From a virus: 32,578 nt of DNA. The notes beneath the pieces were generated by a model. That model saw nothing but the letters and a program-made list of their open reading frames with translations, had not been told where the DNA came from and did no database searches. This document shows, one piece after another, positions 13,399 through 18,738 of this stretch. The stretch spans positions 1 through 32,578 of IMG/VR virus record IMGVR_UViG_3300030331_000786. One strand, written 5' to 3'. A program made the position numbers and the translations under genes. Each line of letters opens with the position of its first letter. Position 1 is the stretch's first letter.

Positions 13399-13635
13399 CT
13401 ATACCAAGTTATCAAAGAACGCTTGTGGGCGCTCCGCTACTTGCTCAATGGGACCAAAAAATTTGTTGATGTGGCGTGTAGTGGTAGCACTCCACTTAGT
13501 GCTAGTTTTTACAACCGTGTCGCCGTTGTCAGCGTCTGCCAAGTATGCTGCAACGGGTGTGTCGTAAGAAAACAGGATAACCCCCTTTTCGGTTGTGACC
13601 TCTGTCACATTTCTGCCTACGTTTCTGAGTTTCAT
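13399..13635 (-). CDS. Small conserved phage protein, 78 aa
   Basis: Start ATG at 13635 follows AAAAGGGGCTATAAA; the longer frame to 13680 runs back through the intergenic cassette and is rejected. A 'LFSYDTPVAAYL ... KWSATTTRHINKFFG' arrangement recurs in small phage and plasmid proteins (I believe DUF8033-like), function unknown. Preceded by a hairpin cassette shared with the gene pair at 14274. Confidence 0.6.
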   Translation of the reverse strand: MKLRNVGRNVTEVTTEKGVILFSYDTPVAAYLADADNGDTVVKTSTKWSATTTRHINKFFGPIEQVAERPQAFFDNLV

Positions 13636-13663
13636 TTTATAGCCCCTTTTGTTAGTTGATGGA

Positions 13664-13733
13664 TTTGCCAGTGTTGGCACCTGAAAACCCCTGCGGCCGC
13701 ACCGGACAGGGGTTTTGGGTTTAGGTGGGTTTA
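13664..13733 (-). repeat. Intergenic cassette, copy 1: palindrome plus terminator
   Basis: A 70-bp block ending at the TAA of the 92-aa gene and homologous to 14274-14343. It holds the palindrome TGCCA-GTGT-TGGCA (13666-13679) and the terminator stem. The identical length and conserved ends, with changes mostly in loops or as compensated stem pairs, show duplication of an intergenic unit. Confidence 0.75.
13684..13716 (-). terminator. Intrinsic terminator after the 92-aa gene
   Basis: AAAACCCCTG (13684-13693) pairs with CAGGGGTTTT (13707-13716). The A and T flanks allow termination in both directions; on the minus strand it follows the gene ending at 13731. The counterpart at 14294 differs by compensatory CT/AG to GC/GC pairs. 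Confidence 0.75.
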
Positions 13734-14009
13734 GCAGGCGTTTCCGATGTCGTGGTTGAAATGCTCAAGACTCGTGGCGCGTAATTGCATTGCTGTAAGC
13801 GTGGTATCGTTTGGGTCAAAATCTGCCCAAGTGTTAGGGTCTAGCATGGCTGATGGATTGTATCGCGGGTCATCCTTTGAGAAGGGAAACCATCTTCCGG
13901 CGGTGATGAAGCACTCTTCACTTACCTTTTCAACAATTACTGCTCGCCATTCCGCGCCCATCGCCTTGGAGTCTATTGTGCTTCTAACTTTGTCGCCAAT
14001 TTTAAACAT
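13731..14009 (-). CDS. Hypothetical protein, 92 aa
   Basis: ATG at 14009 with AGGGGAAAAGCA before it. Starts MFKIGDKVRSTIDSKAMGAE, and the first 45 residues look like a small beta-barrel of the SH3 or KOW type (IGDKV ... WRAVIVEKVSEECF ITAGRW). The C-terminal half is acidic. Family and function not recognised. It lies 11 nt after the gene at 14021 and ends at the terminator cassette. Confidence 0.6.
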   Translation of the reverse strand: MFKIGDKVRSTIDSKAMGAEWRAVIVEKVSEECFITAGRWFPFSKDDPRYNPSAMLDPNTWADFDPNDTTLTAMQLRATSLEHFNHDIGNAC

Positions 14010-14020
14010 TGCTTTTCCCC

Positions 14021-14254
14021 TTATCGTCGGAATAGATTTTCATTGGTAGATTCGGTGCGGTCTTCGAGATCTTCCAGCGCATCCCAAAACTCAATAAACG
14101 CAGATAATGCTTTGCGTTGATAATCATTCATTAAATGTCCATGAGAAATGATCAACTCCATCGCACATGGCGCGGAGTCTTGGTAAACGTCACCAAATAA
14201 TTGACCAATCATTTCCACATAGGCGTCAGTTAAATATTCAGATGGTAAGTTCAT
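14021..14254 (-). CDS. Hypothetical protein, 77 aa
   Basis: Start ATG at 14254 follows AAAGGGGAAAGGCA; the upstream in-frame start lies in the intergenic cassette. The product is acidic and helical, with ALSAFIEFWDALEDLEDRTE near the C-terminus. No recognised domain. First gene after the second terminator cassette, co-transcribed with the 92-aa gene if transcription restarts here. Confidence 0.6.
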   Translation of the reverse strand: MNLPSEYLTDAYVEMIGQLFGDVYQDSAPCAMELIISHGHLMNDYQRKALSAFIEFWDALEDLEDRTESTNENLFRR

Positions 14255-14273
14255 TGCCTTTCCCCTTTGTTGG

Positions 14274-14343
14274 TTTGCCACCATTGGCACCTAAAAACCC
14301 GCGCGGCATGATCCGGTGCGGGTTTTGGGTTTGGGTGGGTTTA
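14274..14343 (-). repeat. Intergenic cassette, copy 2: palindrome plus terminator
   Basis: Second copy of the 70-bp block, with palindrome TGCCA-CCAT-TGGCA (14276-14289), terminator stem, and conserved GGTTTTGGGTTT region ending on the TAA of the 67-aa gene. The palindromes lie just upstream (minus strand) of the next gene's ribosome binding site and may be operators. Confidence 0.75.
14294..14326 (-). terminator. Intrinsic terminator after the 67-aa gene
   Basis: AAAACCCGC (14294-14302) pairs with GCGGGTTTT (14318-14326). Same position and flanks as the hairpin at 13684 but with a different, compensated stem sequence. Confidence 0.7.
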
Positions 14344-14544
14344 CTGCAACAGATGATTTTCTGCTAAAAAGTCTTCGATTCTCATTACCCAATCTGGCTG
14401 TGCTTCCTCCATATCTGCGAGTTTGCTGCTCAGTGCTGCTTGGCGCGGTCCAGTGATAAGGCCAGGATAATTATCCTCTTTGCACGATAGAAATTCAGTT
14501 AAAGTAGCGATGTACTCAGATCGGAATTCGAGATAGTTTTGCAT
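14341..14544 (-). CDS. Hypothetical protein, 67 aa
   Basis: ATG at 14544 follows AAAGAGGAAATACC. An acidic, helical product (MQNYLEFRSEYIATLTEFLS at the start, MEEAQPDWVMRIEDFL near the end) with no recognised family. It sits between two terminators, so it may be its own transcription unit. Function unknown. Confidence 0.6.
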   Translation of the reverse strand: MQNYLEFRSEYIATLTEFLSCKEDNYPGLITGPRQAALSSKLADMEEAQPDWVMRIEDFLAENHLLQ

Positions 14545-14576
14545 GGTATTTCCTCTTTGTTGTGGTGTTTCTACTG

Positions 14577-14605
14577 AAAAAAGCCCTCGCCATGACGCGG
14601 AGGGC
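14577..14605 (-). terminator. Intrinsic terminator after the cysteine-peptidase-like gene
   Basis: On the minus strand GCCCT, bulged C and CGC pair with GCG and AGGGC, followed by six T residues (plus-strand A-run 14577-14582). It lies 21 nt after the stop at 14626, so it would end most transcripts of that gene. Confidence 0.8.
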
Positions 14606-14625
14606 CGGATCTGTTTTTTAAATTG

Positions 14626-15012
14626 TTAGGCGCGCATGTCAAAATAACCTTGTAGCTTTCTGCGCTGGGCGGTATCGCCGGTCCAATCTTGGACTGCGCC
14701 GTCAACAACTGCCAAAGCATGACCGCGCACCAATACATAATAACTCCCGCGCGGATGTGTCTTTACAAATCGGTTAATAGTCATTCCGTTACAATCGCTG
14801 GAAATTGTTTTTCCAATATTGCGTAGTGCTTTGCAGATTTGAAAAGTTGACATTCCGCATCTATCACGCCGCCCAAACTTCTTCATGTAACGGTGTGCTT
14901 TGCCAAATGACCAATCCATTGTGTTCGCCAATGCAATAACCGTACAGCATCCGTTCTCACGGTATCGGTTAATTTGTTCTTCGCATTGTCCCCATGTTTG
15001 TTGATGTTTCAT
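14626..15012 (-). CDS. Papain-fold cysteine peptidase-like protein
   Basis: 128 residues from the ATG at 15012, which has GGAG 9 nt upstream; ATGs at 15027 and 15051 have none and lie in the folded leader. Three elements appear in the order of a C39/papain-like triad: NGCCTVIALAN (C22 or C23), GSYYVLVRGHALAVVDGAVQ (H98) and the Asp of VQDW (D109). The Cys-containing helix start, the YYVLV strand and GHA-x4-DG loop are typical. A peptidase acting on host or phage proteins is inferred; activity could be lost. It stands directly behind the long structured leader and is followed by its own terminator. Confidence 0.55.
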   Translation of the reverse strand: MKHQQTWGQCEEQINRYRENGCCTVIALANTMDWSFGKAHRYMKKFGRRDRCGMSTFQICKALRNIGKTISSDCNGMTINRFVKTHPRGSYYVLVRGHALAVVDGAVQDWTGDTAQRRKLQGYFDMRA

Positions 15013-15028
15013 GTAGTTGTGCTCCATT

Positions 15029-15321
15029 GGTAACAACACTGAAGAACACACAAATGCCCTTTAGTGTTGCCACCAGTTACTCGCTAATAATGTGGCTTGC
15101 GCCAATGGCTCCGGATTGTCTGCCCATTGCCTACACCATTAGCTTTCGCATGGTAGCTTCTGCCAGTCTTCACGTCGGTGGATAACCTATTGCGCATGGT
15201 GGCCCATGTGATGCCGTCGGCGTCCGTTGACAACTGCCCCAAGTTATAACCGTCTAGGGAGACGTCGAACTTACAGTACTCGCGTTATCCTTTGGTAGGC
15301 TCACTACCTTTGGGCTTTCCC
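15029..15321 (-). ncRNA. Large structured leader RNA candidate
   Basis: On the minus strand nine or more helices tile about 290 nt. In 5' to 3' order: GGG/CCC (15312-15321); GGTAG/CTACC (15294-15308); a long-range stem GTTATCC/GGATAAC (15284-15290 with 15180-15186) enclosing a nested hairpin ACTG, AAGTT, CGTCT with their complements (15233-15277), GCC/GGC (15213-15221) and CATGG/CCATG (15195-15208); CTACCAT hairpin capped by GC-GAAA-GC (15131-15156); CAATGG/CCATTG (15103-15129); GGC-GCAA-GCC (15094-15103); and a final stem GTAAC-AACACT/AGTGTT-GTTAC (15030-15080). GNRA loops appear only on this strand. Could be a riboswitch, attenuator or free ncRNA. It matches no class I know. Confidence 0.6.
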
Positions 15322-15336
15322 TGTCACTTGCTAACC

Positions 15337-15366
15337 AATATACAGAAACACCTAAAGATTGTCCAA
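15337..15366 (-). promoter_or_regulatory. Sigma70-type promoter for the leader RNA and accessory block
   Basis: On the minus strand -35 TGGACA (15360-15365) and -10 TATATT (15337-15342) are separated by 17 bp, with TG directly before the -10. Predicted start is near 15330, just upstream of the first helix of the leader. It reads toward the accessory genes from 15012 down. Confidence 0.6.
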
Positions 15367-15468
15367 GAATATTAACTTCTAAAAAGTTGTCCTTCTTATT
15401 GCTTTTTGTTTGGGGTATTGGTTGTCTTTAGTGGGTGCCATATCGCCCCACACATTCCCAGTTCTGAA

Positions 15469-15636
15469 ACTTGCTTGTTGCCAACAAGTAAGTTACTTGT
15501 CGTGAACAAGTATCTGGCTAGTTAGTACTCACTAACATCGGGTTAGTTGGTTAGTGCTTACTAACATCCAGGTTGGTTAGTACTCACTAACAACTTACTT
15601 GTCGCAAGCAAGTATCTTACTTGTTCGGAACAAGTA
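15469..15636. promoter_or_regulatory. Symmetric array of seven palindromes (A-A-B-B-B-A-A)
   Basis: A sites: 15469-15493 (core CTTGTTGCCAACAAG), 15494-15512 (TACTTGT-n5-ACAAGTA), 15596-15614 (TACTTG..CAAGTA) and 15618-15636 (TACTTGTTC-G-GAACAAGTA). B sites: GTTAGT-n4-ACTAAC at 15521-15536, 15550-15565 and 15576-15591. A-site centres are 22 bp apart within each pair, two helical turns. The layout is nearly mirror-symmetric around the middle B site. Best read as binding sites for two dimeric regulators or a replication-origin complex. No regulator gene is recognised. Confidence 0.8.
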
Positions 15637-15875
15637 ACTTGGGCGGGGGCGGTGACAACTTTAAATTTATTATTATTGTAGCCCCCCAGCCACAAAAAAA
15701 GCCAAAATGGGGATATCTCAAGTGTCTGTTACCAAAAGAAACATTAAGTGTTACCGTGTTACCTTTGGTAACAAATATTTATTTTCAAAAAAGGGTTGTA
15801 GTACTTGAATATTAATATAGGATAGGGTGGGTAGGAGGGCTTAAATGGCCTTTTAATTTTTTAAGGAGAGCTAAA
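15637..15875 (+). promoter_or_regulatory. Leader of the rightward late block with GTTACC sites
   Basis: This 239-bp stretch holds no convincing gene. GTTACC occurs at 15728 and 15750, and as a perfect palindrome GTTACC-TTT-GGTAAC at 15758-15772, a third operator type. Downstream, TTGTAG (15796) and TAGGAT (15818) spaced 16 bp make only a weak promoter candidate. An AAGGAG ribosome binding site precedes the gene at 15876. The 64-codon open frame here has no start signals. Confidence 0.5.
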
Positions 15876-16076
15876 ATGGAAACTAGACCAGAACATACTG
15901 TTGAGTATCGTTCCGTTGATTATTATTCAATGTGTGAGAAGTCCAAGGCCAAGGTAAAGGCTATGCAGGATGCTGGTTTTAGCACTATGTATGATGCCAA
16001 ATCTACGCCTGAAGAGACTGAAATCCATAATAATGGCAATATGGGCGGTTTTTCTGTCGTAATGATGGGTAAGTAA
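15876..16076 (+). CDS. Small hypothetical protein, 66 aa
   Basis: ATG at 15876 has AAGGAG 7 nt upstream. The product starts METRPEHTVEYRSVDYYSMC and is charged and mixed helical, ending in a Gly/Met-rich GGFSVVMMGK; no family is recognised. First gene downstream of the palindrome array. A B-type palindrome overlaps its last codons and stop (16073-16088), so its 3' end doubles as a control site for the terminase genes. Confidence 0.6.
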   Translation: METRPEHTVEYRSVDYYSMCEKSKAKVKAMQDAGFSTMYDAKSTPEETEIHNNGNMGGFSVVMMGK

Positions 16077-16088
16077 GTGCTTACTAAC
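16073..16088 (+). promoter_or_regulatory. Isolated B-type palindrome before the terminase genes
   Basis: GTAAGTGCTTACTAAC differs by one base from the middle B site of the array (GTTAGTGCTTACTAAC) and lies 10 bp before the ATG at 16099. The 12-nt core AGTAAG-TG-CTTACT is also a palindrome. Likely bound by the same regulator. Confidence 0.6.
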
Positions 16089-16098
16089 CTGCAATCCT

Positions 16099-16263
16099 AT
16101 GGCTGACGTAGGTGTTCTGGAGCAGATAGCTGATCATCTGGCGGATATTGTTGATGAGCTAAGAATTTTCAATCAATTTCTAGCGGATATAGATGAGCGA
16201 ACAGGATTCACAGAGCCATTACCAGAAGCGGAAGGCGGAACTCAAAGCAAAGAAAGCAGATAA
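16099..16263 (+). CDS. Small hypothetical protein, 54 aa
   Basis: Reads MADVGVLEQIADHLADIVDE followed by LRIFNQFLADIDERTGF: an amphipathic, acidic helix pair, then a polar tail. It overlaps the next gene by 71 nt in another frame and has no clear ribosome binding site, so its start is uncertain. The regular heptad-like pattern and its fit between the operator site and the terminase-small candidate argue for a real gene. Function unknown. Confidence 0.42.
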   Translation: MADVGVLEQIADHLADIVDELRIFNQFLADIDERTGFTEPLPEAEGGTQSKESR

Positions 16264-16633
16264 GCCCTCTAACAAGGAGTTGGCGGCTAGATCCCCTGGC
16301 GGAAGGGGTAAAATAGGCCGACCAAAGGGTGATGCCGCTATTATCAACGAGTATAAGGCTCGTATGCTGGCGTCTCCTAAGTCTAGAAGGGTGCTGGATA
16401 CCATATTTGAAGCTGCGCTGGATCATGAACACAAGAATCAGGCTGCTGCATGGAAGCTGGTGATGGATCGAATACTGCCTGTAGCCGCATTTGAGAAAGA
16501 TGTTATAAACAGTAGCGGTAAATCGGCTATCCAGATTAATATCACTGGCGTTGGTGGTGCTGAGATATCGCCGGAGCCTACGATAAATCAAACAACGATA
16601 GACGGTAAGTCCGGTGAGATACTTCAGGATTGA
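16193..16633 (+). CDS. Terminase small subunit candidate
   Basis: 146 residues. A basic N-terminus (QKRKAELKAKKADK) leads to GGRGKIGRPKGDAAIINEYK, a DNA-contacting stretch followed by a helical region (ARMLASPKSRRVLDTIFEAA and on to WKLVMDRILPVAAFEKD), then a polar tail with IQINITGVGG. This architecture and its position just upstream of the lysis and large-terminase genes suggest the DNA-recognition subunit of the packaging motor. The family is very divergent and no diagnostic motif exists. The start overlaps the 54-aa gene; ribosome binding site weak. Confidence 0.5.
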   Translation: MSEQDSQSHYQKRKAELKAKKADKPSNKELAARSPGGRGKIGRPKGDAAIINEYKARMLASPKSRRVLDTIFEAALDHEHKNQAAAWKLVMDRILPVAAFEKDVINSSGKSAIQINITGVGGAEISPEPTINQTTIDGKSGEILQD

Positions 16634-16958
16634 AGAATTTGACTGTCAAGAAACAGGGGAAAACAAAATGAACCCTGATTTCTTGGAAAGGTTGGATGAA
16701 TTACGCCATCTATGTGGCTTTCCCTTTACGATTACATCGGGATACAGAGATCCCTCTCATAGTATTGAAGCCAAAAAAGACAATCCAGGTATGCACACTA
16801 AAGGCATTGCTGCTGATGTGTACATTGGTAGCGGTGTTGACCGCTATAAAATTCTATTGACTGCTTTTAGCATGGGTTTTACAGGGATAGGGGTAGCCAA
16901 AACCTTTATTCATGTAGATACTCGCAATAGTCAGCCTGTAGTCTGGACCTATCAATAA
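16614..16958 (+). CDS. Peptidase M15A family lysin
   Basis: 114 residues. GTG at 16614 is chosen because the conserved N-terminus YFRIEEFDCQETGENKM begins there. The pattern ITSGYRDPSHSIEAKK, GMHTKGIAADVYI (H61, D68) and FIHVDTR (H100) gives the zinc ligands and active-site region of M15A D-Ala-D-Ala or L-Ala-D-Glu peptidases, used by phages to cut peptidoglycan cross-links at lysis. The usual Ser two residues before H61 is replaced (PGMH). It overlaps the previous gene by 20 nt. A holin-like gene lies one gene downstream, completing a lysis cassette. Confidence 0.85.
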   Translation: MRYFRIEEFDCQETGENKMNPDFLERLDELRHLCGFPFTITSGYRDPSHSIEAKKDNPGMHTKGIAADVYIGSGVDRYKILLTAFSMGFTGIGVAKTFIHVDTRNSQPVVWTYQ

Positions 16959-17296
16959 TGCTATACACCAAACACACCAATGTAACGGGCACCGCAGAAG
17001 TAGTGCTTTTAACCGTTCCAACGGGGTTTGTGGCTCATGTCAGTTATATTTTGGTGGCAAATAATCATGCCTCATCAAATAACTGCTCTATGCACTTCGA
17101 TGACGGCACAAATGAACTACACATACTAAAAACTAAGGCGATCGCTAGCGATTCCAGAGAAGAGTTCTATCGTGGTGTATTTGTTTTGCAACCTGGGGAT
17201 CAAATCAAAGTTCAGACAAGTGGCGCTGGAGATGTTGAGTTTGCGGTGACATTTGATTTGCTTGAAGCACCTACAACCTTTGTGAACTTCGCATGA
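16958..17296 (+). CDS. Small beta-rich virion-type protein, 112 aa
   Basis: Reads as a compact beta sandwich (TGTAEVVLLTVPTGFVAHVS and YILVANNHA...LHILKTKAI, then GVFVLQPGDQIKVQTSGA). I recognise similar short proteins from cyanophages and other marine phages, usually near structural or lysis genes, annotated as hypothetical or decoration-like. Possibly a capsid decoration or fibre accessory. ATG overlaps the lysin stop (TAATG). Function inferred only. Confidence 0.55.
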   Translation: MLYTKHTNVTGTAEVVLLTVPTGFVAHVSYILVANNHASSNNCSMHFDDGTNELHILKTKAIASDSREEFYRGVFVLQPGDQIKVQTSGAGDVEFAVTFDLLEAPTTFVNFA

Positions 17297-17487
17297 CTCC
17301 TGAACAGCTTAATGCATGGCGAATCATTCCAAGGATATTGATGTTTGCCATGATAGCTATGACATACCGTACAGTTGAATGGTTTATGTCTTTGCCCGAT
17401 CCTAATCCTGAGCAAGCGGCTCTGGTTAGCGTAATGACAGGCGCATTGACTGGATCTTTTGGTTTATTTTTGGGCAAAAAAGAATAA
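17293..17487 (+). CDS. Holin-like membrane protein
   Basis: 64 residues with two membrane helices, about 11-32 (IIPRILMFAMIAMTYRTVEW) and 42-61 (AALVSVMTGALTGSFGLFLG), a short cytoplasmic-type start (MTPEQLNAW) and a GKKE tail. This layout and the MTPEQLNAWR start are familiar from marine podoviruses, where the gene sits directly before the large terminase. A holin would release the M15 peptidase two genes upstream. ATGA overlap with the previous gene; TAATG overlap with the terminase. Confidence 0.7.
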   Translation: MTPEQLNAWRIIPRILMFAMIAMTYRTVEWFMSLPDPNPEQAALVSVMTGALTGSFGLFLGKKE

Positions 17488-18737
17488 TGGCTGACTTGAA
17501 CGTACAGCTATTGCCGTGGCAGCAGGATGTATATTCTGATCCTACGCGCTTTAAGGTAGTTGCTGCAGGCAGACGTACAGGAAAGTCTAGACTCGCCGCA
17601 TGGTTGTTGATCATCAATGGCCTACAAGCTGACAAAGGCCATGTCTTTTATGTAGCCCCAACACAGGGGCAAGCACGAGACATTATGTGGCAAACTCTTA
17701 TGGAGTTAGGCCATCCAGTAATATCAGGCTCTCATATTAATAACTTACAGATTAAGCTTATAAACGGCGCAACCATTAGCTTAAAAGGAGCTGACAGGCC
17801 AGAAACCATGCGTGGTGTGTCCTTGAAGTATCTTGTGATGGACGAATACGCTGATATGAAGCCTGATGTATGGGAGCAGATACTGCGTCCAGCCCTTGCA
17901 GACCAAAAGGGTGAGGCTTTGTTTATTGGTACGCCTATGGGCCGCAATCATTTTTATGAATTGTATAAGTATGCTGAGCTTGGTGATGATGAAACTTACA
18001 AGGGCTGGCACTTTACGAGTTACGATAATCCAATTCTAGACTCTGGAGAAATTGATATAGCCAAAAAATCAATGTCCAGTTATGCATTTCGTCAGGAGTT
18101 TATGGCCTCGTTTGAGGCTAGAGGCTCAGAAATGTTTAAAGAAGAGTGGATAAATATTGGCGAGGGTGATAGTGATGGAGACTATTATATTGCCATTGAC
18201 CTTGCAGGCTTTGAGGACGTAAACAAAAAGCGAACCAAGAATACAAATCTAGATGAAACGGCTATTGCAGTAGTAAAAGTTGGCACAGATGGTTGGTTTG
18301 TTGAAAACATTATTCATGGCAGGTGGGAACTGAACGAAACTGCTATGAAAATCTTTCAAGCGGTACGTGATTACCGCCCTGTTAGTGTAGGAATCGAAAA
18401 AGGCATAGCAAAGCAGGCCGTAATGTCGCCCTTAACGGACTTGATGAAGAGATATGGCATGTTTTTCCGTGTTGAAGAGCTAACTCACGGGAATAAGAAG
18501 AAAACAGACAGGGTAATGTGGGCATTGCAGGGCCGATTTGAAAACGGGTATGTTACGTTAAATAAAGGCGAATGGAATACGCGCTTTTTAGACCAGTTAT
18601 TCCAGTTCCCAGATGCTTTAACGCATGATGACTTGGTGGATGCATTGGCGTATATAGATCAGTTAGCCCAGGTTGCATATGATTATGAGTATGAAATTGA
18701 CGACCACGAGATATTGGATGTGGTAGCAGGATACTAA
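17487..18737 (+). CDS. terL: Terminase large subunit
   Basis: 416 residues. The packaging ATPase has Walker A AAGRRTGKS (26-34) and Walker B YLVMDE (115-120). The RNase H-like nuclease has IAIDLAGFED (D238), GIEKG (E304) and HDDLVDALA (380-388, catalytic Asp). It translocates DNA through the portal and cuts concatemers. Lengths of ATPase and nuclease are normal for compact phage terminases. Coupled to the holin-like gene and followed one base later by the portal gene. The terminase type that would fix the packaging mode cannot be told by eye. Confidence 0.95.
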   Translation: MADLNVQLLPWQQDVYSDPTRFKVVAAGRRTGKSRLAAWLLIINGLQADKGHVFYVAPTQGQARDIMWQTLMELGHPVISGSHINNLQIKLINGATISLKGADRPETMRGVSLKYLVMDEYADMKPDVWEQILRPALADQKGEALFIGTPMGRNHFYELYKYAELGDDETYKGWHFTSYDNPILDSGEIDIAKKSMSSYAFRQEFMASFEARGSEMFKEEWINIGEGDSDGDYYIAIDLAGFEDVNKKRTKNTNLDETAIAVVKVGTDGWFVENIIHGRWELNETAMKIFQAVRDYRPVSVGIEKGIAKQAVMSPLTDLMKRYGMFFRVEELTHGNKKKTDRVMWALQGRFENGYVTLNKGEWNTRFLDQLFQFPDALTHDDLVDALAYIDQLAQVAYDYEYEIDDHEILDVVAGY

Positions 18738-18738
18738 T

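Noticed and set aside
14994-15185. Rightward 63-codon frame antisense to the peptidase gene start and leader.
   Set aside because: No translation signals and it overlaps the minus-strand structured RNA and coding start.
15084-15284. A 66-codon open stretch on the minus strand with a protein-like composition.
   Set aside because: It has no proper start codon or ribosome binding site, is bounded upstream by an in-frame stop, and coincides with the helices of the leader RNA, which explain the sequence better. A broken gene is not fully excluded.
15469-15636. CRISPR-like look of regularly spaced short repeats.
   Set aside because: Two different palindromes with unequal short gaps, no constant repeat-spacer length and no cas genes; operator sites fit better.
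15621-15815. Rightward 64-codon frame in the late-block leader.
   Set aside because: No ribosome binding site, low-complexity Lys/Pro content, and it spans the GTTACC operator sites.
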